64,000 nucleotides of DNA, taken from Purpureocillium takamizusanense. Its lineage: Eukaryota > Ascomycota > Sordariomycetes > Hypocreales > Ophiocordycipitaceae. The stretch lies in assembly GCF_022605165.1 (NCBI RefSeq), contig NC_063076.1, forward strand, positions 310,001 to 374,000. Reading direction: 5' to 3'. Under the pieces are notes generated by a model. It did no database searches. It was not told where the DNA came from and saw nothing but the letters and a program-made list of their open reading frames with translations. The position numbers and the translations under genes were made by a program. Each line of letters begins with the position of its first letter. The first letter of the stretch is position 1. Positions 30,949 through 39,768 of the stretch are shown in pieces.

Positions 30949-32346
30949 ATGGCTCCGCACCGGGACGACGACACCCCGGTGCAGTCCGGCAAGCCGCACG
31001 CCGAGCACCTCCTGCACCGGTCGCTCGTCATGCACCCGTCCATGGTCACGTCCGCCAAGGGCACCCACTTGACTCTGAGCAGCGGACAGCGCATCCTCGA
31101 CGCCTGCGCGGGGGCCGCGGTTGCGGTCATCGGCCACGGCAACGACGAGGTCCACGATGCGCTGCTCGCCCAGGCCCGCAAGGTCAGCTACGTGCACACG
31201 CAGTCGTACACGACGCCCGTGGCCGAGGAGCTGGCCGACTTCATCCTGCAGGGCAGCCCGCACGGCCTGGAAAAGGCCTTCTTCGTCGGCAGCGGCAGCG
31301 AGGCCGTCGAGTCGGCCCTCAAGCTCGCGCGGCAGTACCACTACGAGCGCGGCCAGCCCGAGCGGCTGCACGTCGTCTCGCGCAAGCAGAGCTACCACGG
31401 CAACACCATGGCCACCATGTCGGTCTCGTACAACGTCGCCAGAAAGGTGCCGTACCAGGGCTTCGCCTACCCGCACGTGTCGTACGTGACGCCTCCCTAC
31501 GCGTACCGGTACGGGCTGGCGGGGGAGACGGAGGCGGCCTTTACCGCGAGGCTGCTGCGCGAGCTCGAGGATGAGTTTCTGCGCGTCGGGCCGGACACGG
31601 TCATGGCCTTTATCGCGGAGACGGTCATCGGGGCCACGGCCGGGTGTGTGGCCCCGCCCAGGGGCTATCTGGCGGGCGTGCGGGCCCTCTGCGATCAGTA
31701 CGGCATCCTGCTCATCCTGGATGAGATCATGTGCGGCACGGGCCGGACGGGGACCTTTTTCGCCTTTGAGCAGGAGGACGTCGTGCCGGACATTGTCACG
31801 GCGGCAAAGGGGCTCGGCGGGGGCTACGCGGCCATTGCCGGCATCTACGTCCGCGGCAGGGTCATTGACGCGCTGCGCCAGGGGTCCAAGGCCTACAACC
31901 ACGGGCACACGTACCAGGCGCACCCGATATCGTGCGCGGCGTCCCTGGCGGTGCAAAAGATCATCCGGCGCGACAATCTCGTCTCGCGGTGTCGCACCAT
32001 GGGCAAGGTCCTCGAGCGTCTCCTGCGCTCGCGCCTGAGCGACCTGCGGACGGTGGGCGAAATCCGCGGCCGGGGGCTCTTCTGGGCGGTCGAGTTTGTC
32101 CAGGACCGCGAGACGAGGGAAACGTTTGACCCGAGCGTCGGGTTCGGCAACCGCGTCCAGCAGGAGGCGTTCCGCAGGGGCGTCGCGGTGTATCCGGGCG
32201 CAGGGACGGTCGACGGCGTGAGGGGCGACCACGTCCTCCTTGCGCCGCCGTTTACCGTGACGGAAGAGGAGCTCGAGACTGTGTGCAGGGTTCTGCGAGA
32301 GGCAATCGAGGCGCAGGAGGCGGCGGTGGCTGGCATGGCGGCGTGA
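30949..32346 (+). CDS. Class III PLP-dependent aminotransferase
   Basis: One exon encodes 465 residues. Class III (omega/acetylornithine-type) aminotransferase features are clear: GSGSEAVESALKLARQYH binding the PLP phosphate (about 114-131), YHGNT near 149-153, LILDEIMCGTGRTG with Asp258 contacting the PLP ring nitrogen, and the Schiff-base lysine Lys287 in TAAKGLGGGY. The small domain NRVQQEAFRRGVAVYPG and the LLAPPFTVTEEEL end are intact. It moves an amino group between an omega-amino compound or amine and a 2-oxo acid. The specific substrate cannot be read from the sequence. Its pairing with an MFS carboxylate-type transporter and a regulator suggests a catabolic or biosynthetic module; it may also feed the amidinotransferase cluster about 5 kb away. 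Confidence 0.88.
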   Translation: MAPHRDDDTPVQSGKPHAEHLLHRSLVMHPSMVTSAKGTHLTLSSGQRILDACAGAAVAVIGHGNDEVHDALLAQARKVSYVHTQSYTTPVAEELADFILQGSPHGLEKAFFVGSGSEAVESALKLARQYHYERGQPERLHVVSRKQSYHGNTMATMSVSYNVARKVPYQGFAYPHVSYVTPPYAYRYGLAGETEAAFTARLLRELEDEFLRVGPDTVMAFIAETVIGATAGCVAPPRGYLAGVRALCDQYGILLILDEIMCGTGRTGTFFAFEQEDVVPDIVTAAKGLGGGYAAIAGIYVRGRVIDALRQGSKAYNHGHTYQAHPISCAASLAVQKIIRRDNLVSRCRTMGKVLERLLRSRLSDLRTVGEIRGRGLFWAVEFVQDRETRETFDPSVGFGNRVQQEAFRRGVAVYPGAGTVDGVRGDHVLLAPPFTVTEEELETVCRVLREAIEAQEAAVAGMAA

Positions 32347-32688
32347 GCAGGCGCGGGTTCATCTTGGCGGTGTGCGCGATGACAACAAAACAATGAATGA
32401 CGGTTACGGAGGCTGCATACTGGAGCGATACAATATATGTAGATTTGATCAACTCATTGCACACGTTTGTGGTGGTCGTCGCGCGCTGGTCGTCGGCGTT
32501 TGTGTTGGCTTAAGGGCCAAAGTAAGATCGGCGGGACTATCCGCCGATCCCGACAAGCCCTCCCCGGCACCAGACCTTCGCCTCTGTACATGTACCTGTG
32601 CCATCGAGATGTAGCCAAAGACCGTCTTTGCCAACGTCTTGCGCGGAGTCCCGTGCAAGGAGCAGCGTACGCATGGTACGCGCCCAGC
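32347..32688. other. Intergenic
   Basis: About 340 bases between two genes in the same direction. No gene seen. Confidence 0.45.
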
Positions 32689-33643
32689 ATGGACCGCGAA
32701 CCGCAGACCGCCCTCCTAGGCTCGCCCCCGTCTGCTGCTGCAGCCGTGCACCCGGAAGAGACCCGTCAGGGCCTCTTGTCGCGTGACGACAACGAACTGG
32801 CTGATCTCGGCGCAAAGGAGGCTCCCGAGGCGGCGCCGCTGCAGGGTCCCCTACCGACCGGCCGCTGGGCACCCGCGGGCAGCATCAACGGCACATACCA
32901 AAGGGCGAACCTGTGCCTCGTCGCGCTGTGGCTGCTGAGCTTCATCGTTCTTGGTGCCTCGGCCAGCGCGCTGCCGCCTGCGATGCAGCTGCCCGAGGTG
33001 ATTCCTCTCGCGGCATACGCCGTCGCGTGTGTAGGTTCTCCTCACGAGCTCTCTCTCCTCCTCCTCTCTCCCTCTCCCCCTGGGACCTGCACGTGCCTCA
33101 CTAACACACCATCAGTCTGTCGTCCACATCCTCCTACTGTTCCTGCAGCTGAGGACCAAGCCTGCCTCCAGCGCGAGCCCCAGGCCACCCCTCTCGTACC
33201 TTGGCGGCACTGCCGTGTCGGCCGTCATGTGGGCGGGCGCCGTGGGATGCGCCGTGCCGATGCTGCTGTGGACGCGGCGCGTCCGCGGCGAGCGCGACGA
33301 GAGCAAGACGACATACCACTGCGGCAAGTATTCGTCCGGCCCCTGCCATCCTTATACGGCGAGGGCCGTTTTGTTTGAGCGAGCAGTGTTTGTGCTCGTC
33401 GTGTCGTGCCTCGCGCTGTGAGCTCCCCTCCGTGCACCCAGGCCGCGAGGTCGATGCTGACATGGAGTCAGGACGGCGCGGCTTGCGCAATGCTACGTAC
33501 TCTCGGGCCTGTGGCGGCGGCACTTTACGCCCCAGGAAATCAAGGCTGCGCGCTTGCATGATGCGCCTGCGCCGGGCCCGCGGATGTCCCTTCGGCAGGC
33601 CTGGCTTGATGGATGGCGACAGGGCTGGACTGGTGGCAAGTAG
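32689..33643 (+). CDS. Small membrane protein of unknown function
   Basis: Three predicted exons (32689-33030, 33116-33327, 33472-33643) encode about 241 residues. The N-terminal 65 residues are hydrophilic and acidic; then come about four hydrophobic segments (LCLVALWLLSFIVLGASASA, VIPLAAYAVAC, SVVHILLLFLQL, GGTAVSAVMWAGAVGCAVPM). The C-terminus after the third segment is basic and soluble (LWRRHFTPQEIKAARLHD ... GWRQGWTGGK). The last intron uses a weak GTATTC donor, but the resulting exon reads like genuine protein, whereas reading through ends quickly at 33421. I do not recognise the family. It lies between the aminotransferase and the FAD monooxygenase, so it may or may not belong to either unit. 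Confidence 0.6.
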
Positions 33644-33842
33644 CCATGCTAGTAGCTGCGTGAATGTATCTGACTGTGCTCACTGATACCATCGTGCCAG
33701 TCCTGTTCCGCCTATCAGTGCTTCAGTCTGCCAAATCGACCTGGTGCAAAGGTTCCCAATCAAGTACCCATCTCCCCAGCGCGTGCTCCAGACACCCTGA
33801 TCCCATCTACCCCCCATCGCCATGGCTTCTCTTTGATAGTGG

Positions 33843-35192
33843 CTATGAGGGATCGCCTCGCTCTTTGGTGATTTCGGCCGCAAATCTCCGCTTCAGGGGC
33901 GGCAGTGAGTTCACAAGCCTCATCCCCGCTCGCAGAAACATGGTTGCAAGCGTGCCCGTCAGCCCCGGCTTGTACACGGCGTCGTCGGCGTTGAACCGCT
34001 CCAACGACTTGTCCACCCGGGTCCACGCGTAGGCATGCATGTCGCGCTCATAGCTTGCCACCGCCTGGACGACCCCGGTCTTGTCTCCTTGCACGCCGAT
34101 GAGCTTCTCCGCCAGAATCTTGGCATCGAGGAGCGCAGTGTTCGCGCCGACGCCGAGCCCCGGGGTCATGGTGTGGATCGCATCGCCAATGAGCGTCACG
34201 TTCGTGCTCTCCCAGGGCGCCATCCGCTCGCTCGTGCGGATGTTGAGGGGGAACGACGTGGATGCGTCAGACAGGCTAAACAGCCGGCGCAGGTGCGGGT
34301 GCCAGGCGGCCGTGCGGCTCAGCAGCAAGTCGTGCAGGCTCGGCCCGTCCATGGACATGAAGCCGTCCGGCATCCTGCTCCCGTGCGACGCGAACCCGAG
34401 CAGTATGTAGTCGCGCGAGTTGTCAAACGTCAAGCCCGGCCAGCCTCGCAGGAGCGCCTCGTCGTTGCCCCCGATGCCCTCCTTCAACCTGCCGTCGCGG
34501 TCCCACGGAAACTCCATGACGTGGATGATGCAGCTGTCGCCGTGCGGGGCGTTGACCATGGTGACGCCCCGGAGCGCCTTCGGCGGCAGAAGCGCCCTCG
34601 TCTCCTCGGTGAGCTCGACCTTTGCCGTCACGCCGTACAGCCCCGACTCCCTCAGCAGCGCGCGCGGGAGGTACTGTCGGCGCACGGGGGAGCCTGTGCC
34701 GTCCGCGCCGACGAGGAGGTCGCCCGTCGCGCTGGTCCCGTCCTTGAACGACGCGGACACGGTTCCGTCGCCGTTGGCCGTGTAGCGCGTAAAGTGCTTG
34801 TCGAAATGAACCGAGCCCTCCAGGCCCGTGAGGAGCACTTGTCGCAACGTCATGCGACTGACGGAGCGCTCCCCCGCGACGCCGTCCTCGGACTCCTTGC
34901 TGAACCCGTCTATGCTCAGGAGCTCCTGGCAGTGCTCGGTGATGATGTTGAACGAGTCTGGCGGGATGGCGGTCGTGCGCTTAAACACCTCGAACAGATC
35001 CGGGGGCAGGCACTCGGCGAGGCACCGCGAGCCCTCGGGAGAGATGCCTACGCGGTAGCCGAAGAGCCCGTCGGTGCGGGTGCGGTCGCGCTCGTAGACT
35101 GCAAACGTCACGTCGGCCTTGGACTTTTTCAGAGCCTGAGCGAGGGCGAGGCCGCCTGTTCCGGCGCCGATGATGAGGACGTGAAGAGGCAT
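33843..35192 (-). CDS. FAD-dependent monooxygenase (aromatic hydroxylase-like)
   Basis: One exon encodes about 449 residues from the ATG at 35192 (MPLHVLIIGAGTGG); an in-frame ATG at 35252 would add 20 residues ahead of the fold. The three flavoprotein-monooxygenase fingerprints are present: GxGxxG at residues 9-14, the DG motif LLVGADGTGSPVR, and the GD motif LIGDAIHTMTPGLGVGANTALLDA. This is the PF01494 class that uses NAD(P)H, FAD and oxygen to hydroxylate or epoxidise small molecules, common in fungal secondary metabolism. A TATA-like element lies 80 bases upstream of the start. It is the left-most enzyme of the candidate amidinotransferase cluster. Confidence 0.88.
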   Translation of the reverse strand: MPLHVLIIGAGTGGLALAQALKKSKADVTFAVYERDRTRTDGLFGYRVGISPEGSRCLAECLPPDLFEVFKRTTAIPPDSFNIITEHCQELLSIDGFSKESEDGVAGERSVSRMTLRQVLLTGLEGSVHFDKHFTRYTANGDGTVSASFKDGTSATGDLLVGADGTGSPVRRQYLPRALLRESGLYGVTAKVELTEETRALLPPKALRGVTMVNAPHGDSCIIHVMEFPWDRDGRLKEGIGGNDEALLRGWPGLTFDNSRDYILLGFASHGSRMPDGFMSMDGPSLHDLLLSRTAAWHPHLRRLFSLSDASTSFPLNIRTSERMAPWESTNVTLIGDAIHTMTPGLGVGANTALLDAKILAEKLIGVQGDKTGVVQAVASYERDMHAYAWTRVDKSLERFNADDAVYKPGLTGTLATMFLRAGMRLVNSLPPLKRRFAAEITKERGDPS

Positions 35193-35271
35193 GCTGGGGG
35201 GGTGTTGACGCCGTGCGCAGGAGGTGTCGACGAAGGACGAGTTGGAGAGCACAGGGGAGAAGGTCTGGCAA

Positions 35272-35280
35272 CTTTATATC
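35272..35280 (-). promoter_or_regulatory. TATA-like element of the FAD monooxygenase gene
   Basis: On the minus strand the sequence GATATAAAG lies 80 bases upstream of the predicted start at 35192, a fitting distance for a fungal TATA box with a short leader. Confidence 0.45.
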
Positions 35281-35787
35281 CACAGTCAGACTACTCTCCC
35301 CATCAACATATGCATAGCTGATCCATGTCCCTCAGGGCCCCATCACCTCCGTGAATTTCGTACAGCAACGACGAGGATCTCGGGCCTCGACTGTCCCCTG
35401 TAAGCCACGGCGCGCTAGTCGCAAATCTAGCCAGATACGGAAGCCATCCACATGTGGGCCGTGGATTGCCGGATCCACTGTCGACGACCATCCATCGGCC
35501 GCCCCCCCGGCCTTCTCTTACATCACAACCACCTCGTCATGCGCGCCGGTGGCCCTCGTCGAGCTACGCGAACGCTCCATGTTGGACCTCTGCTTTGCGT
35601 CACGCGGCAACGTCTCCATACGCGCGGCCCCTGCCACGTTCTTACGTGGCCCTGTGGCGACTTCGGATCGCTGAGGTTGGGAACCGAATCATCTAGGCAC
35701 GATACGCTATGCATGGCTTGCGGCCATGCCACGGGCACTGACCCTGATACCTTGATGCGGACCAAGGTTGCCCGGGACCGCAGCCAC

Positions 35788-35826
35788 CGGCTTCTGTGAA
35801 CGGCTTCTGTGAACGGCTTCTGTGAA
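35788..35826 (+). repeat. Three perfect tandem copies of a 13-base unit before a start codon
   Basis: The unit CGGCTTCTGTGAA occurs three times without mismatch, ending one base before the ATG at 35828. Each copy begins with CGG, the half-site bound by Zn2Cys6 proteins, and each contains TGA, so an in-frame stop lies just upstream of the ATG. Confidence 0.9.
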
Positions 35827-35827
35827 A

Positions 35828-37400
35828 ATGGTGAATGTCTCTGGGAGGAGCAAGGGCTGCGCGACGTGCCGGCAAGCCAAGGTCAAGGTCAGCTTCGCCT
35901 CAGCCCCTAAGCATCCAAGTCGCATCCCCTTGGCGTCCATGAGATTGACCACCACCTGCAGTGCGACTTGGCAGTCCCCGAGTGCCAAAGATGTGTCAGG
36001 CACGGTTCCCGCTGTCCCGGGCCCCGAACGGGCGCCCTCTTTGTCAACGCCGGGCCGTCCCATCAGCTTAGACCGAGCACAACGTCTCAGCAGCGCAAAC
36101 GGGGAGAGCTCGTTCTCGCTCGGATGGTCGAATCCGCCCCGTGTCTATCGCTTCTACAGCCGTCTCGTGCTGCAGCCTTTGATCAACTGTTTGTGTCCTA
36201 TTTCATCCAGTCCTTTGACCAGACCCGACACGTCGGATCTCCCGGGGGCAGATCCGCGCACTGGCTCGACAGACTCCCAGCCTTCCTCGTCGAGCCGGGC
36301 AGCATGGCGCCGAAGCTCGCTATCCGCGCGGCCTCTATGCTAAGCTACGGGACGGCGGCCCAGGACGCTTCGATTCAAGCCGACGCGTACACGTGGTACG
36401 CTAGGGCGCTCCCAGCACTGCGCGCCGTGCTCTCGGGGGGGACATGCAAGCCCCCGGCCATGGACGGGGCCGTCTGCTCAGCCGTGATGCTGATGCACTT
36501 TGAGACATGGGCAAAGACGGCGGACCAGGCGTGGATACCGCACGTCAAGGGTGTGTGTACGATGCTCGAGGCTGCAGGGCCGCACTCCTGTCGCACCGGG
36601 TTCATGCATCACGTCTTCTGCCACGTCCGACTCCAAGCGGTACGTCCAAGCAGCAGACCTGCGCACCTGTCGATAGCTAACGGCATCTGCAGTGCGTCGA
36701 GGCCATGTCGGAAAATGTGTTGCACCCCTTTGCATCGCCGGAGTGGATGACTAGTCCGTTTGAACTGATTCCAAAGACGTTCTTCGACGAGCTCGTGGAT
36801 CTTCTCTTTCTGGTGCAGAAGTGCTTGACGCGCGCGACCCAGCTAATGCGGGACGATCACGGTCACTCCCGGACCACAGACGATGCGCTGGATATGTGGA
36901 TTCACGAGGCCACCTCTTTGCAGCATCTGTGGCGGCAGCAATATGTGTCATTCGTGCAAACGCCAGGCGGGAATGATTCAAAAGCCCTCGAACCTCTGTC
37001 CTCGCCAACCCATTGCTTCCACTTTCGGGATGTACCGTACACGACCGTCTCAGCAGCCGCCCTCACCTCGCTGTACCACATGGTCAGCCTTTTGCTCCTC
37101 CGCCTCCGTCGACAAACATGCGACACATGCATTGAACGGCACACACGGGCCATTCTTCTGGCCCACGACTTTGTGCTCTGCGCCTCCGGCCCCTCTGCCG
37201 AGTTCGGGTCCATCATGATGCTCCTTCAGCTAAAGATGGCGAGCTTGTGGGGTGCTTCGCTGGCGGAACGAGTCGCGGCGGAGAGCGCTTTGCGGAATCG
37301 TCGGACGCGGAGTGGCGGATTCATGGGTGTCTTCGATACACAGCACGGCTTTTTTGCAGAGTTGGCCGCTTGGGTATTGTCAGAGTGTCGACGAGTTTAA
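35828..37400 (+). CDS. Zn2Cys6 transcription factor (second in the accessory region)
   Basis: Three exons (35828-35887, 35962-36639, 36693-37400; introns 74 and 53 bp) encode about 481 residues. The first intron interrupts the zinc cluster; spliced, it reads CATCRQAKVKC then CDLAVPECQRC-type spacing ending HGSRC, i.e. C-x2-C-x6-C-x6-C-x2-C-x6-C beginning at residue 11. The remainder resembles the fungal_trans_2 type regulators (PF11951): a helical domain with FDQLFVSYFIQSFDQ, PKLAIRAASMLSYG and a leucine-rich SLYHMVSLLLLRLRR segment. It sits between the monooxygenase and amidinotransferase genes, so it is the natural candidate for a pathway-specific regulator. A triple 13-base repeat directly precedes the start codon. 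Confidence 0.82.
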
Positions 37401-37830
37401 GCCCCCCTGTGCTACCGAGACTGCGTGTCGGATGGCTTATTCTTGTTCATTGATAGCTGGCGACAGGGTTGCCGAGGACCTCTGTTCGGACGGCCAAGCT
37501 CTATGGACAGGCTATTTTCACGCTCCAGAACACTCCGTTTCTTTGGTTACCCAAATTACATCCGCACATGGATACAATCCCCGCGGTGTTCCTTGACAGG
37601 ACTGAGGGCGTTGCAATGGCAGGCTGCATACGGGAGCCTTTTTGGCTATTGTATATCTCAATCGCCACACGAATGGTTTGACCACTCTGTGTAGATATGC
37701 TAGAGACAGAGAGAATCCCCCCCCCCCGGGTCAATTGCCAACGGGAAGCCTGCGCGCATTGCAAGTTGTCCATGGCCGATCCGGCTGAGCCGTCAAAGTT
37801 GAACGCTGCACGGTGCCAAAGGGCCTTTGG
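37401..37830. other. Convergent intergenic region
   Basis: About 430 bases with an 11-C run near 37717. Short ORFs only; no gene recognised. Confidence 0.45.
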
Positions 37831-38895
37831 TCAGGGCGCCGCCCGAACGAGATCAACTGTGGCGCAGTGAAAGGAGCCTCCCAGACTGTTCACATTCTCA
37901 AATGGACAGAGAATGGGCTCCATACCAAATTTGTCCCGGACCCAGTCTGCAAACTCCGTGTCGTGCTCTTCAACTAGAATACGTTTCTCGTCGAGGCTCA
38001 GCGCATTGAGCACCAACCACGGCGAGCACATGTACATTGGCGGGCGATGGCTCTCACGACGCCGTGGCACGAATGGGTAAGGGTGCAGCTCCCACTTGCC
38101 ATGTGCAAAGACGGAGTGTCGACGGAGCTCCACCTCGGTGACCCTGGCCGGGTTGTATACTAGGACACCCTGACGGAGCGCAAGGATCGTGGCGTCGATG
38201 TGCATGGCGTGCACGTCGTTGGTCTCGAGGATCTCGACCGTGTATCCCGGCGGGACTACGGTGCGGAGATAATCGACACCCCGCTGGTTGGTGACATTGC
38301 TAAGCTGGCCGATGATGGTCTTGCCGAAACGCATAAAGTCAGCCGCATCAAAGGCTGACCTCGAGTTGTTGATGGCCCAGGGCTGTTGACCTTTGCCATT
38401 GCTGATGGCGTCGTCGTACAGGGTATCGTGTCCCAAGATGACTGGAGCTGGGCAGATGCGGCCTGGACCGTTGCTCCCGGCGAGCTCGGATAGTATGTCC
38501 GCGTATGCCAGCTGCACCTCGTGGCGACGGCACCTCCAAGCAAAATGTGCTTCGATGAGAGAAGTGCCCACGGTCATCAACGCGTCTCGAGGCATGGCTC
38601 CCGTGTAGCCGCCGGCCTTCAACCAGTCGACCTGTTTGGGGCGGTACACGAGAATGCCCTCTCTCTCGAGGAGGGCCGCGAGATTGTCCAGCTCCTCTTT
38701 GGCTTTGAGCACTACGTCAGCAGGGAAAGGATTGGCCGGTCTGAACTCGAGAGCATGCTCTTGCGGCATCGTTGCCGCGATCATGTGAGGAGGCTCGGAG
38801 GGGAAAGTCGAGTGTTCCGCGCGGCCGACAATGACTGCCTTGAGGGGAGACCATTCATTGTCCGCGGAGATGAGTGGGAGCTTCTCAATGGCCAT
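37831..38895 (-). CDS. Amidinotransferase of the arginine:glycine amidinotransferase family
   Basis: One exon encodes 354 residues. The pentein-fold catalytic residues of AGAT enzymes can be placed: the FDAADF motif (Asp183-Asp186), MHIDAT with His232 and Asp234, and the nucleophilic Cys344 in GGSFHCATVDL. The N-terminal WSPLKAVIVGR motif (residues 15-25) is also typical. The protein starts directly at the fold, with no mitochondrial presequence. AGAT relatives transfer the amidino group of L-arginine to an amine acceptor, giving a guanidino compound plus ornithine; bacterial relatives build guanidino starter units for natural products. The acceptor here is unknown. Neighbouring regulator, P450, monooxygenase and reductase genes argue for a specialised pathway rather than creatine-type metabolism. 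Codons are less G/C-biased than in flanking housekeeping genes. Confidence 0.85.
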   Translation of the reverse strand: MAIEKLPLISADNEWSPLKAVIVGRAEHSTFPSEPPHMIAATMPQEHALEFRPANPFPADVVLKAKEELDNLAALLEREGILVYRPKQVDWLKAGGYTGAMPRDALMTVGTSLIEAHFAWRCRRHEVQLAYADILSELAGSNGPGRICPAPVILGHDTLYDDAISNGKGQQPWAINNSRSAFDAADFMRFGKTIIGQLSNVTNQRGVDYLRTVVPPGYTVEILETNDVHAMHIDATILALRQGVLVYNPARVTEVELRRHSVFAHGKWELHPYPFVPRRRESHRPPMYMCSPWLVLNALSLDEKRILVEEHDTEFADWVRDKFGMEPILCPFENVNSLGGSFHCATVDLVRAAP

Positions 38896-39035
38896 TGTAG
38901 CTGTCTTAGAGGATGCAAGTTCGATGGGCCTGTGGATTTGGCCCGGGCTCTATGTTGTGGTGTAAGTTAGTCGGAGCAGAGATACTGACTGCAATGTGCA
39001 TTCCAACATCTGCGAACCTGCCTCGACTTGCCCTA

Positions 39036-39044
39036 CTTTTATAA
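39036..39044 (-). promoter_or_regulatory. TATA-like element of the amidinotransferase gene
   Basis: On the minus strand TTATAAAAG lies about 140 bases upstream of the start codon at 38895 and is the best TATA match in the region. Confidence 0.4.
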
Positions 39045-39703
39045 TTACAGCGCCCAAGTTTGGGCTTTGGTCCCGTGTCAATGTCAATGTCCCAACACTA
39101 TCCACGAGACTATACCATCCTGCACTCCGGAGGCCCCTTCAATATGTTGCCAGCAGTGGTACAGGGATGGATGCTTGCCCATGCCGCCGGCATTAGCTTG
39201 GCCAAGACGTGCGTGCGTGCGTGCTACTTCGTCTTCATGTCGGAACGAGGCCTTTGCTGAGACCCGCTAGGCGCGCATGACATACTAGGTAACATACCAC
39301 CCGGTCCGTACCTACCGTAGCTGAACATCTGCAGCCCTCTGAGGTTCAGCCCGGGCCTCGGGTACAGCGGGTGAGGCAATATTGCAACCCCATTCAAGGC
39401 TGCCTCAAACGGGTGAGAATCTAACTAACCGAGATGCAGCTTGACTTAAGCACATGATGGATCCGTCCAAGTATACCAGCCGTGCCCTTGCTTTTCTCGT
39501 ATATGCAGGCGCAAAACAGCGGAGCATCATGTCCTCTCTCGTCGCTTCTCTCGCAGCAGTTGAGCCTTTGATGCTCCGTCGATTTTGAGCGACGATGGCA
39601 ACATCGCGGCATCGGCGACTCGCCGGATTCCTGCACTCGATTTAAAGGACCATCGCTTGCTTGATGTATAACATGGAATGCCCCAGCTCTACTATTGACT
39701 CCT

Positions 39704-39730
39704 TTTATTATTAATATTGTTATTATTATC
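39704..39730 (+). repeat. TTA/ATT-rich tract upstream of the P450 gene
   Basis: An imperfect run of TTA and ATT triplets lies about 40 bases before the P450 start codon, in an otherwise GC-rich region. It could serve as a nucleosome-poor promoter element. Confidence 0.6.
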
Positions 39731-39768
39731 AAGCGACGGCCCATACTGCCGGTTGGAGGCCAATAGCC

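Larger units (their letters stand above)
35193..35827. other. Intergenic, divergent promoter region
   Basis: About 635 bases between the divergent monooxygenase and Zn2Cys6 genes. It contains the TATA-like element and the 13-base tandem repeat listed separately; no coding sequence is recognised. Confidence 0.5.
38896..39768. other. Intergenic, divergent promoter region
   Basis: About 870 bases between the divergent amidinotransferase and P450 genes, relatively AT-rich. It holds a TATA-like element and a TTA/ATT-rich tract (39704-39730). Several ORFs of 60-120 codons show no domain. Confidence 0.5.

Noticed and set aside
33328..33421. Read-through 3' end of the small membrane protein to the stop at 33421
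   Set aside because: Removing a 144-base intron gives a much more protein-like C-terminus; read-through remains a possible alternative transcript.
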